A stretch of DNA of 64,000 nucleotides, from positions 39,884 to 103,883 of the forward strand of contig JACPDG010000042.1 in assembly GCA_016184125.1 (NCBI GenBank), given 5' to 3'. The translations under genes and the position numbers were made by a program. The notes under the pieces were generated by a model, which searched no databases, was not told the origin of the DNA, and saw only the letters and a program-made list of their open reading frames with translations. Shown here in pieces: positions 15,932 through 24,059 of the stretch (its first letter is position 1; the number at the start of each line of letters is the position of its first letter). The DNA is from Candidatus Rokuibacteriota bacterium. Its GTDB lineage: Bacteria > Methylomirabilota > Methylomirabilia > Rokubacteriales > CSP1-6.

Positions 15932-15970
15932 CCGCACAGTGTGCGGCACACCTGTGCGGCAGCCCGCACA
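15932..15970. promoter_or_regulatory. Palindromic activator-binding sites (NtrC-type enhancer)
   Basis: Four 7-mer half-sites form two palindromes. CCGCACA, one base, TGTGCGG lies at 15932-15946; TGTGCGG, four bases, CCGCACA lies at 15953-15970. They are about 130-165 nt upstream of the predicted start of transcription at the sigma-54 promoter 16070, the usual enhancer distance. A related CGCACAGTCTGCGG lies at 16054-16067. The adjacent NtrC-type regulator is the natural candidate to bind here. Confidence 0.65.
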
Positions 15971-16069
15971 TCGAGACGAAAGACGGTCGTGTTCAGTTCG
16001 TTCGCTTCGCGCCACGCGGTGGCGCATCCGCGGGGACGCGGCCCACCACGTGACGCACAGTCTGCGGAA

Positions 16070-16084
16070 CGGCATCCGTCTTGC
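16070..16084 (+). promoter_or_regulatory. Sigma-54 promoter of the nanowire operon
   Basis: CGGCATCCGTCTTGC matches the -24/-12 consensus with GG and GC separated by exactly 10 nt and a TTGC -12 box. Transcription would start near 16096, 56 nt before the NHL-protein ATG. Enhancer-like palindromes lie upstream, and an NtrC-type activator gene ends 378 nt upstream. Confidence 0.75.
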
Positions 16085-16151
16085 GGTCCATGGTCAACGA
16101 CTCACCAGCTGGATCGTCAACGGAGGCCTCGCGGTCACGCGAGATGTCAGC

Positions 16152-17078
16152 ATGCGGCTCTGCATAACGTCCGCGATTCTCGGCGTCACCCTCGTCGCTG
16201 GCCCCGCTGCCGCGCAGTCTCTCAGGGCCGCGTACCTGTACACCCTCTCGGACTTCACCGGGTCGATTCGCGTCGACTGGTCGCGCGTCGCGGTGGATCG
16301 GCAGCGGAACGAGGTCTACGCGTTGCACCAGAACACCGTGCGGGTCTTCAACGAGTCGGGGATGGAGGTCTATCGCTTCGGCGACGATCTCGATATCGGT
16401 CACATCGTGGACGTCGCGGTGGACGATCGGGGCGACGTGTTCCTGCTCTCCTACCGGGACTCGAAGGCCGCCATCGTCCGCTGCAATTACCGGGGTGAGC
16501 TCCAGGCCCGGATCACGCTGAAGCGATTGCCGGCCGAGTTCTCCGACTTCGTCCCGAACCGCATGGTCTTCCAGCAGGGACGGTTCTTTCTGGCCTCCTC
16601 CAGCGGCCTCAAGATCGTGACCGCCGACCGCGACGGCCATTTCGTTGAGGGCTTCGACCTCGTGCCATTGCTCGACCTCGAGGAGCAGGACCGGGGCAGC
16701 GCCGAGCTCGGCGGGTTCAGCGTGGACCCGGCCGGCAACGTGTTGATGACGATCCCCGTCCTGTTTCGCGCATTCGTCATGTCACGCGATGGCACCGTCA
16801 CCGCGTTCGGCAGGGCGGGCAGCGCGCCCGGGCGGTTCAACATCGTCGGAGGCATCGCGAGGGACCGCGAGGGCAACGTGCTGGTGGTCGACAAGGCCAA
16901 GGGCGCGGTGCTGGTGTTCGACCCGACCTTGAAGTTCGTGAGCCAGTTCGCCACGCGGGGCTCCAAGCCGGGCCAGCTCCTCACCCCGGGCGATCTCGCG
17001 ATCGACGATCGCGGCACCGTGTACGTCACCCAGGCAGGCAAGCGAGGCGTCAGCGTCTTCCGGCTGACGCACGACTGA
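16152..17078 (+). CDS. Secreted NHL-repeat beta-propeller protein
   Basis: This is a 308-residue secreted protein with a Sec signal (residues 1 to about 22, ending AGPAAAQ). It is followed by about six blades of the NHL type, recognisable from repeated V(A/D)VDxxGxVxVxD-like strands such as VAVDDRGDVFLLSYR, FSVDPAGNVLMTIPV, IARDREGNVLVVDKA and LAIDDRGTVYVTQAG. It is the first gene of the omcS operon; Geobacter omcS also has an NHL gene next to it. A scaffold or assembly role for the extracellular cytochrome is inferred. A second NHL protein closes the operon at 29018. The ATG is the only start that leaves a clean signal peptide. Confidence 0.85.
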   Translation: MRLCITSAILGVTLVAGPAAAQSLRAAYLYTLSDFTGSIRVDWSRVAVDRQRNEVYALHQNTVRVFNESGMEVYRFGDDLDIGHIVDVAVDDRGDVFLLSYRDSKAAIVRCNYRGELQARITLKRLPAEFSDFVPNRMVFQQGRFFLASSSGLKIVTADRDGHFVEGFDLVPLLDLEEQDRGSAELGGFSVDPAGNVLMTIPVLFRAFVMSRDGTVTAFGRAGSAPGRFNIVGGIARDREGNVLVVDKAKGAVLVFDPTLKFVSQFATRGSKPGQLLTPGDLAIDDRGTVYVTQAGKRGVSVFRLTHD

Positions 17079-17186
17079 GGCCCATTCCCTATGACGACGA
17101 TGGAGGAGGTGGAGGAGGGCGCGACAGGACACGGACGCGGCGCACCCGCAAACGGGTTGCGGGCTCAACGAGAACGAAGGGAGACC

Positions 17187-18437
17187 ATGAACAGCATGAG
17201 ATGGGCTTTCGTCGCAGTACTCGCGGCGACACTCGTGGCCGCGGGAATGGTTGGAATCTCCTCGGCGTATCACTCGGGCGGCGCCGCCGAGTGCACCGGC
17301 TGCCACACGATGCACGGCAGCAACACCTACCTGCTGCAGGGCAGCGACCCGAGCTCCACCTGCCTGAACTGCCACCAGCACACCGGCGACACGGGCCCGA
17401 CCAGCTACCACTCCAGCACCGCCCCGGCCGACATGCCGGCTGGCGTTCCGCCCAAGCAGCGCGCGCCGGGCGGCGACTTCGGGTGGCTGAAGAAGACGTA
17501 CACCTTCACCCTGCGCGGCACGCCGACGACGGACGACGGCAACCTGTTCGGGCACAACATCGTCGCGGCCGACTACGGCTACGTCGTGGACCCGAACAAC
17601 GCGACGGCGCCCGGCGGGACGTTCCCGAGCGCCCAGCTCGGATGCACGAGCTGCCACGACCCGCACGGCCAGTACCGCCGCAACGCCAACGGGACGATCT
17701 CGAAGACGGGGGCGCCGATCGCCAACTCCGGGTCCTACGCCACCAGCGCCGAGCCCACGGCAACCTCGGCCGTCGGCGTGTACCGGCTGCTCGCCGGCGC
17801 CGGCTACACGAAGGGCGGCGTCACGTTCCTCGGCAACCCGGCGGCCAAGGTGCCCAGCAGCTACAACCGGACGGAAGCGGCGACCCAGACGCGTGTCGCC
17901 TACGGGCACGCGACCACCGGCGGCCACGTGTCCTGGGCCGACTGGTGCAAGACCTGCCATTCGAACCACGGCGCGTTCCCGCACCCGAACGACCAGCAGC
18001 TCGGGTCGACGATCGCCACGAACTACAACAGCTACGTGAAGACGGGCGACATGACGGGCACCGCCGCCACCTCGTTCACGTCGCTCGTCCCGTTCGTCGA
18101 GAACACGAGCGACTACACCGTCCTCGCGAGCCACGCGAAGAACGACAACACCTACCTGCAGGGCCCGAGCGGCGGGGACAGGATCACCTGCCTGAGCTGC
18201 CACCGGGCGCACGCGAGCGGGTGGAACCACGCGCTGCGGTGGAACATCGAGTACGAGTTCATGGTCTCGGGCACCTCCTGGTACGGGACGGACACGACCC
18301 CCGGCGACACCAATGCGAACAAGCACCGCGGGCGGACGTCCACCGAGACCGCCGCGGCCTACTACGACCGCCCGGCGACGCAGTTCGCCGAGGGGGGCCA
18401 GCGCCTGCTCTGCAACAAGTGTCACGCCAAGGACTAG
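17187..18437 (+). CDS. omcS: OmcS-like hexahaem nanowire cytochrome
   Basis: This secreted hexahaem cytochrome (416 residues) matches Geobacter sulfurreducens OmcS, which polymerises into extracellular conductive filaments. The signal ends GISSA, giving a mature N-terminus YHSGGAAECTGCHTMH; OmcS begins FHSGGVAECEGCHTMH. Haem sites are CTGCH, CLNCH, CTSCH, CKTCH, CLSCH and CNKCH, and the protein ends CNKCHAKD as OmcS does. Other shared blocks are CLNCHQHTGDTGP, PGGDFGWLKKTYT, APGGTFP, NRTEAATQTRVAYG and YTVLASHAK. Mature His16, which in OmcS ligates a haem of the neighbouring subunit, is conserved in the same place. The ATG has GAAGGGAG upstream. Haem count and sequence match are read directly; filament formation is inferred. 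Confidence 0.95.
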   Translation: MNSMRWAFVAVLAATLVAAGMVGISSAYHSGGAAECTGCHTMHGSNTYLLQGSDPSSTCLNCHQHTGDTGPTSYHSSTAPADMPAGVPPKQRAPGGDFGWLKKTYTFTLRGTPTTDDGNLFGHNIVAADYGYVVDPNNATAPGGTFPSAQLGCTSCHDPHGQYRRNANGTISKTGAPIANSGSYATSAEPTATSAVGVYRLLAGAGYTKGGVTFLGNPAAKVPSSYNRTEAATQTRVAYGHATTGGHVSWADWCKTCHSNHGAFPHPNDQQLGSTIATNYNSYVKTGDMTGTAATSFTSLVPFVENTSDYTVLASHAKNDNTYLQGPSGGDRITCLSCHRAHASGWNHALRWNIEYEFMVSGTSWYGTDTTPGDTNANKHRGRTSTETAAAYYDRPATQFAEGGQRLLCNKCHAKD

Positions 18438-18473
18438 GCCACCTCTTGACTCCGACCTCGGCGTGACTCGTGC

Positions 18474-18513
18474 GCGGAGGGCTGACGAGCCGATCAGCCC
18501 TCCGCCTTCTTGT
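18474..18513 (+). terminator. Intrinsic (attenuating) terminator after omcS
   Basis: A perfect 12-bp stem (GCGGAGGGCTGA and its complement, loop 8 nt) is followed by CTTCTTGT. It begins 36 nt after the omcS stop and before the next gene on the same strand. Partial termination here would give high expression of the filament subunit relative to the downstream conduit genes. Confidence 0.85.
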
Positions 18514-18577
18514 AGCTCGATCGGCAAACAAGCTCTTTGACTCATTGAGGTTGCGTCCCAACTTTCTCATTCTGTCC

Positions 18578-19981
18578 ATGGTGATTCGCCGTCGTTCCTG
18601 CGCGCTCCTCATCGGGTTGATCCTCACCGGTTGCCAGCCGAGCCTGCCCCAGCTCACCGCTCGCCTCGAGAACGAGGGCGCCGTCTACCTCTACCTGCAG
18701 CCCCTGCCACGTGAGGCGGAGCGCCTCCGGATGTCCATCGAGGCGGTTGCGGCCGTCCCTCGCGACGGCAGTGAACGCCCGATCCCGGTCTTGCTTCGCG
18801 AGCTCGCGGGCGAGGACGCGAGGCGGCAGCGGCTCCTTGCGGCAGGCGCTCTCCCGGCCGGTGACTACACCGGCTTCGCGATCCGGACCGGACGAGCATC
18901 TCTCCGAGGTGAAGCCGGGCGGTCGCCGGCGCCGGCGCCGGAGGCCGTCGCCAAGGTCGACTTCCCGTTCACGGTGCGCCGACGTGACGGTCAGGTCGTC
19001 CTGCTCACGCTCGACCCCGCCGAGTCCCGGAGCGGGGACCGGCTCGATCCGGTCTTCTCCGCCGCCGCGCCCCGGCGACCGGCCGTCGGCCACGTCGCGT
19101 TCGTCGCGAACAGCCGATCGAGCGACGTGACGGTGTTCGACAAGAAATCCCTGGACGTGTTCGATGTCGTCGTCACCGGCAGGCAGCCGGCCGGGATGGC
19201 GCTGGATCGGCGAGCCCGCAAGCTCTACGTGGCTCTCGCCGGCGACGCCGGCGTGGACGTCGTCGACGTCTTCGCTGGCCAGGTCACGGAGCGCTTCACC
19301 CTGACGCCGGGGGACGAGCCGGCCGCGCTCGCCCTCACACCGGATGGCCGAACGTTGCTGTCCGCCAATCGGGGCTCGAACACGGTCAGCATCCTCGATA
19401 CAGCCTCGGGGTTCGAGGTCGCCAGACTGCCCGTCGGCAACGGACCGCGATTCGTCGTCATCGACCCCACGGGACGCGGAGCGTTCGTCTTCAACTCGCT
19501 CTCGAACACGGTGTCGGTGATCGACATCGCGGGCCGGACCGCCGTGCGGACCATCGCGACGGACCCTGCGCCCGTGCAGGGCGCGTTCAGTCGCCGGGGC
19601 GACCGGCTCTGGGTGGTCCACGAGAGGACCGCGTTTGTCACCGTGATCAATCCCACGACGCTGGCCGTGACCGGACGGTTCGCGATCCGGTCGGCGATGG
19701 ACACGCTCGCGGTCGACCCCGGCACCGACGTCGTCTACGTCGGGGGGCGCCGCGAGTTCGCCGTCGGCGTCTACGATCCCCTCTCCTTCGCCGCGGTGGA
19801 CTTCATCGACACGGGCGCGGGCGTCGCCCACATCGCGGTCGACAGCGAGGAGAACGCGCTGTATTTCGTCAGCCCCGGCGCCAATCGCGTCCTGGTCTCC
19901 CACCGGGTCCGCAAGGGCGTGGTGGGCGCCATCGATGTCGGAGATGGCCCGGCCTGGGTCAGCCTCATGGGGGAGCGGTAG
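18578..19981 (+). CDS. YVTN-type beta-propeller lipoprotein
   Basis: This is a 467-residue lipoprotein with lipobox LILTGC at residues 15-20. An N-terminal domain of about 170 residues of unknown fold is followed by a seven-bladed YVTN/cytochrome d1-like propeller (about 180-460). Blade motifs include VANSRSSDVTVFD, VALAGDAGVDVVDV, LLSANRGSNTVSILD, FNSLSNTVSVIDI and YFVSPGANRVLVS. There is no haem motif. It ends 5 nt before the barrel gene. A surface or periplasmic scaffold role for the conduit is inferred. The ATG at 18578 is the first codon giving a lipoprotein signal; no strong ribosome binding site is visible. Confidence 0.82.
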   Translation: MVIRRRSCALLIGLILTGCQPSLPQLTARLENEGAVYLYLQPLPREAERLRMSIEAVAAVPRDGSERPIPVLLRELAGEDARRQRLLAAGALPAGDYTGFAIRTGRASLRGEAGRSPAPAPEAVAKVDFPFTVRRRDGQVVLLTLDPAESRSGDRLDPVFSAAAPRRPAVGHVAFVANSRSSDVTVFDKKSLDVFDVVVTGRQPAGMALDRRARKLYVALAGDAGVDVVDVFAGQVTERFTLTPGDEPAALALTPDGRTLLSANRGSNTVSILDTASGFEVARLPVGNGPRFVVIDPTGRGAFVFNSLSNTVSVIDIAGRTAVRTIATDPAPVQGAFSRRGDRLWVVHERTAFVTVINPTTLAVTGRFAIRSAMDTLAVDPGTDVVYVGGRREFAVGVYDPLSFAAVDFIDTGAGVAHIAVDSEENALYFVSPGANRVLVSHRVRKGVVGAIDVGDGPAWVSLMGER

Positions 19982-19986
19982 CTGCG

Positions 19987-22266
19987 GTGCGCGCCCCCCG
20001 GCAGGCGGCCCCGGCTCTCGTCGGCGTCGCGATGCTCTGCGTGACGTCGGCCCGTCCGGCGCGGGCGGATGGACTGCTGGATGGCATCAACGTCAGAGAG
20101 GAAGCGGTCTACAGCCTCTTCTCGAGCAAGACGAGGGATGCCCTGACGGGGCTCCGGACGACCAGCGAGACGGAGAGCTACGGGACCAAGACGAACGTCA
20201 GGCTCAACTACTCGCTCCTGCCGAAGCTCCACCTCAACGCCGGCGGCACCTACGAGAAGGACTTCTCGAATCTGTCAGCCGACCCGATCGACCTGGAGAC
20301 GAACGTCACGAGGTTCCGGCCGTACGGCTGGCTGACGCTCCGCGATCCGGTGCTCGGCGCCTCGGTCGGCTACGACCTCGCGGACGAGACGGTCAAGAGC
20401 TCGGGGCGACCGGAGACCTCGCTGACCCGGGAGACGTACAACGCGCACCTGGAGTGGAAGCCGATCGAGCTCCCGTGGACGCAGGTGCGGTACACGCGCA
20501 CCTCGGTCGAGGACGAGCCGAACGTGACGCTGGACAACCGCCAGGACCTGGTGTTCCTCAAGTCCGAGTATCTCTACAAGGGGCTCAACGCCTACTATGC
20601 CGGCACGTACCTGACCACGACCGACGAGCTCCGGGACCTCGGCTCCACGCAGTGGTCGCACGAGGGGAAGCTGCTGTACGCGATCACCTTCCTCGCCGAC
20701 CGCATCGCGCTGACGACCGACCACCGGATCCGCTTCACGGACGTCACCACCGATGTTCCCCTCCGGGTCACCGGGCTGGAGCAGACGGTCGAGGTGGCGC
20801 TCGTCCCGGCGAGGGGTCTCTCCTCGCTCGACGACACACCGGCGGACACGCCGCTGGACTCCACCCCGGCACTGATCGACGGCAACACGACGGTGAGCGC
20901 GAGCGCCACCCTCAACATCGGGTCGGACCGGGGCCTGGCGGGGGATTTCACGCGGCGGAACGTGGGGCTCGAGTTCAGGCCGCCCGCGGCCGTGAACCGG
21001 CTCCACGTCTCGGTCGACGTGCCGGCTCTGCCGAGCAACGAGAACCTGCCCTCGGACATCTCGAGCTCGTTCCTGTGGGAGATCTACACGAGCCGGGACA
21101 ACAGCACCTGGACACTTCACGCGACGGTCGTCGGGAGCTTCGGGCCGTTCGTCCGCCGCTTCGAGCTCACCTTCCCGACGGTGACGGCAAACTTCATCAA
21201 GGCCGTCACCCGACCGCTCTCCGGCGGCGTCATCGGCACGACGAACTCGAGTGACGCGAGATACCGCACCATCGTCATCACCGAGGTGCAGGCATTCGCC
21301 GACCGGGCCGCCCCGCCCGGTGTCGGGAAGCAGCGTATCAGCCAGACGCTCCGGACCCACAACCTGGACGTCAGGGCCGCCCTGTTCCGGTCGCCGTCGC
21401 TCTACTACCAGTTCAACGCCGACTACCAGGAGCTCGAGCTCGACGACGACGTGCAGGAGCGATACGCCATCTCGAACGGCCTGTTCTTCACGCATCGCTT
21501 CAACCCGGTCCTCTCCACGAACGTCAATACCTCGATCGAGTTCGGGCGAGAGCGCGAGGAGCCCCGGACGGCGGCCCTCTACTACGCGTCGCTCGCCGCC
21601 ACGCCGCTCCCGACCCTGACCGACAGCCTCGTCTTCAGCGGCAACCAGCAGCGGGTGGGATCCGCGACGGCGCGGAGCCACTCCATCGTCCTCTACAACA
21701 CCGCGCAGCTCTACCGGGGGCTCGACGCCAGCCTGAACCTCGGCGCCGCGCTCACGTCGGACGAGGAGGGCGGCCGCGTGCTGTCCCGGCGGCGGGATCT
21801 GTACGTGAACGTCGGGACGTCGATCACGCCCCATCCCACCTTCGCGACGACGGTCTACTACCTCGGCAGGCTCTCGAACTTGTCGGGCAGCAACCTCGGC
21901 CGGACCCGGGACACGACCGACCACCGGCTCGATCTGAGCGCGTCGTTCACCCCTGTCCGGACGCTGGTCCTGTCGGCCGCCACGAGCATCGTCGCGGAGA
22001 CGGACCGGGACACGACCACGACGCAGAATTACGGGGTGAGCTGGGCGCCGTTCCCCGATGGCACGCTGCAGTTCTCGGTCTTCTACGCCGAGAACCGCCT
22101 CCCCGAGGAGCTGACCTCACGGATCATCCAGCCCGTCGTCCGCTGGTACGTCAATGCCAGACGGCGGTCGTACCTCGAAGCCAACTATCAGCTCAATACC
22201 ACCGAGGCGGCCTCGATCAAGACCGACTCGCAGGTCGTCAGCGCGCGACTGACCATTGATTTCTGA
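19987..22266 (+). CDS. Outer-membrane beta-barrel protein, candidate electron-conduit porin
   Basis: This is a 759-residue protein starting at GTG, with a Sec signal (about residues 1-27) and long alternating hydrophobic/polar strands. Examples are TNVRLNYSLLPKLHLNAGGTY, SVFYAENRLPEELTSRI and the final SARLTIDF. The C-terminal Phe is typical of barrels inserted by BamA. A central segment (about 270-430) looks like a beta-sandwich insert rather than strands of the barrel. There are no haem motifs. It is flanked by omcS, a propeller lipoprotein and 26- and 16-haem cytochromes, exactly the company expected for a porin-cytochrome conduit. It is larger than OmbB/PioB-type barrels as I remember them, and I cannot assign it to a named family. 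Confidence 0.82.
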   Translation: MRAPRQAAPALVGVAMLCVTSARPARADGLLDGINVREEAVYSLFSSKTRDALTGLRTTSETESYGTKTNVRLNYSLLPKLHLNAGGTYEKDFSNLSADPIDLETNVTRFRPYGWLTLRDPVLGASVGYDLADETVKSSGRPETSLTRETYNAHLEWKPIELPWTQVRYTRTSVEDEPNVTLDNRQDLVFLKSEYLYKGLNAYYAGTYLTTTDELRDLGSTQWSHEGKLLYAITFLADRIALTTDHRIRFTDVTTDVPLRVTGLEQTVEVALVPARGLSSLDDTPADTPLDSTPALIDGNTTVSASATLNIGSDRGLAGDFTRRNVGLEFRPPAAVNRLHVSVDVPALPSNENLPSDISSSFLWEIYTSRDNSTWTLHATVVGSFGPFVRRFELTFPTVTANFIKAVTRPLSGGVIGTTNSSDARYRTIVITEVQAFADRAAPPGVGKQRISQTLRTHNLDVRAALFRSPSLYYQFNADYQELELDDDVQERYAISNGLFFTHRFNPVLSTNVNTSIEFGREREEPRTAALYYASLAATPLPTLTDSLVFSGNQQRVGSATARSHSIVLYNTAQLYRGLDASLNLGAALTSDEEGGRVLSRRRDLYVNVGTSITPHPTFATTVYYLGRLSNLSGSNLGRTRDTTDHRLDLSASFTPVRTLVLSAATSIVAETDRDTTTTQNYGVSWAPFPDGTLQFSVFYAENRLPEELTSRIIQPVVRWYVNARRRSYLEANYQLNTTEAASIKTDSQVVSARLTIDF

Positions 22267-22291
22267 CGTGCCCCGGGGGAGGTGCCGAACG

Positions 22292-22870
22292 ATGCGAATC
22301 ACGACTCGTAGCGCCCTGCTGGTGTGCCTGCTCGCCCCGCTCCTCGCGGCGTGCGGCCCGGTCGTCACGAGGGACTCCTACCGCGACAAGAACATGGATT
22401 TCGCGGCGATCCAGACCGTCGGCGTGATGCCGTTCCAGAACCTCTCGCGCGACACGCTCGCCGCGGAGCGAGTCCGCGACGTGTTCATCAACCGGTTGCT
22501 GTCCACGGGCGCGGTCTACGTGGTGCCCGTCGGCGAGGTGGCCCGAGCCGTGGCGCGGGCCGAGATCCAGTCCCCGATCACCCCCGCCCCCGACGACGTG
22601 ATCAGGCTCGCCGGACTCCTGAAGGCTCACGCCATCATCACCGGGGCGGTCCAGGAGTACGGAGAGGCCCGATCAGGGGTGACCTCCGCCAACGTGATCT
22701 CCGTCAGCGTGCAGATGCTGGAGGGTCAGACGGGACGGATCGTGTGGACGGCGTCGTCCACGAAGGGCGGCGTCAACTTCTTGGACCGCCTGTTCGGAGG
22801 CGGCGGCCGCCCGATGGAGGGGGTGACGCGAGACGCCGTCAACGACCTCATCGCGAAGCTGTTCGAATAG
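22292..22870 (+). CDS. LpoB/CsgG-like lipoprotein
   Basis: This is a 192-residue lipoprotein with a clear lipobox (LLAAC at about residues 17-21) and a strong GGGGGAGG ribosome binding site. The mature part has the pattern of the LpoB/CsgG/DUF799 fold: VGVMPFQNLSRD, then RVRDVFINRL, HAIITGAVQEYGE and VSVQMLEGQTGRIVWTASST. Such proteins support outer-membrane or envelope assembly. Here it probably assists the barrel and cytochrome complex. It is paralogous in fold to the larger lipoprotein that follows. The exact family is uncertain. Confidence 0.78.
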   Translation: MRITTRSALLVCLLAPLLAACGPVVTRDSYRDKNMDFAAIQTVGVMPFQNLSRDTLAAERVRDVFINRLLSTGAVYVVPVGEVARAVARAEIQSPITPAPDDVIRLAGLLKAHAIITGAVQEYGEARSGVTSANVISVSVQMLEGQTGRIVWTASSTKGGVNFLDRLFGGGGRPMEGVTRDAVNDLIAKLFE

Positions 22871-22874
22871 ACTC

Positions 22875-24059
22875 GTGGTCACCGCGGCGGAGCCGTCGGT
22901 CAGGAAGGGCCATTCGTTCCGCGTCGTAGCGGGCGCCCTGCTCGCGTCGGTCGCGCTCTACGCATCCGGGTGCGCCGCGGTCCCGATGCTGGCGGGCACC
23001 GAGCCTCGCGTCCAGAGCGTGCCGTACCGGATCGCCGTGTTCCCGGTGGAGAACCTCTCGGGCAGGGCCGCTCCGCTCGGCGACATCCGTGGACTGCTCG
23101 TGGACCGACTCGCGGCCCACGGCTTGGCGACGGTGGACGACCAGACCCTGGAGCAGGTCCTCTCGAGACACCGTGTTCGATACACCGCCGGCGTGGAACG
23201 GGAGCTGGCGAAGGCGCTGAAGGAGGAGACGGGGGCCGGCGCGGTCCTCGTTCCGTCGCTGGAGCACTACGACGACGTCACCCCGCCGCGCGTGGCCGTC
23301 TTCGCGCGACTGGTCTCGACCGGCGACGACCCCCGGGTCCTGCACGTCGCCGGCGCCGGCGTTGCCGGAGACGAGGCCCCCGGCCTGCTCGGGATGGGGC
23401 TCGTCGACGACCCTCGCGCGCTCCTGACACGCGTCGTCGACTCCCTGGCGACCTCGCTCGCCGCGCGGGAACCGGGCGCCGAGAGCCACCCGACGGGAGC
23501 ACGGGCCCCCGCCAAGTTCGCGCCGAAGATCGCCTACCGCTCCGCCGCCCTGGACGCCCGCCGGACGTACTCCGTGGCGGTGGTGCCGTTCTTCAACAAG
23601 AGCGCCAGGAAATACGCCGGCGAGATCGTCTCCCTCCACATGATCCGGAGTCTCATGGCGTCGGGGCGCCTCGCCGTGGTCGAGCCGGGCGTCGTGCGGG
23701 CGGAGCTCTTGCGGTCCCGGGTCATCATGACCGACGGGATCTCGCTGTCCGACACCGACACGATCCTCAACGCCGTCGATGCCGACCTGGTGCTGAACGG
23801 CGAGGTGCTGGAGTATCGAGAACCCCGGGGATCGGGGTCGCCGAGGGTCGACTTCTCGGTCCTGGTCATCGAGCGAACGACCCGCCGCGTCGTGTACAGC
23901 GCGTCCAGCCACAATGCCGGCGACGACAGGGTCTTCTTCTTCGACTGGGGTCGCGTCGCCACCGGGCATGCCCTCACGGCGCAGATGAGTCGGGCCGTCA
24001 CGGAACGGATGCTCTCCGCGCCCGCGACCCCGGCGGCTCGCCGATGGGCGCCGCGGTGA
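22875..24059 (+). CDS. Two-domain LpoB/CsgG-like lipoprotein
   Basis: This is a 394-residue lipoprotein starting at GTG, with a signal ending ASGC (Cys at about residue 33). Two related domains follow. The first begins RIAVFPVENLSGRAAP and the second YSVAVVPFFNKSARKYAG; both match the start of LpoB/CsgG-type domains. The second contains VDADLVLNGEVLEYRE and VVYSASSHNAGDD strands. It sits 4 nt after the smaller paralogue and overlaps the isomerase gene by GTGA, so it belongs to the same transcription unit. A role in assembling or anchoring the outer-membrane conduit is inferred. Confidence 0.78.
   Translation: MVTAAEPSVRKGHSFRVVAGALLASVALYASGCAAVPMLAGTEPRVQSVPYRIAVFPVENLSGRAAPLGDIRGLLVDRLAAHGLATVDDQTLEQVLSRHRVRYTAGVERELAKALKEETGAGAVLVPSLEHYDDVTPPRVAVFARLVSTGDDPRVLHVAGAGVAGDEAPGLLGMGLVDDPRALLTRVVDSLATSLAAREPGAESHPTGARAPAKFAPKIAYRSAALDARRTYSVAVVPFFNKSARKYAGEIVSLHMIRSLMASGRLAVVEPGVVRAELLRSRVIMTDGISLSDTDTILNAVDADLVLNGEVLEYREPRGSGSPRVDFSVLVIERTTRRVVYSASSHNAGDDRVFFFDWGRVATGHALTAQMSRAVTERMLSAPATPAARRWAPR

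Noticed and set aside
22970..24043. N-terminal extension of the isomerase frame across the upstream lipoprotein
   Set aside because: The extension is the out-of-frame shadow of a recognisable lipoprotein; a signal peptide begins only at 24056-24068.
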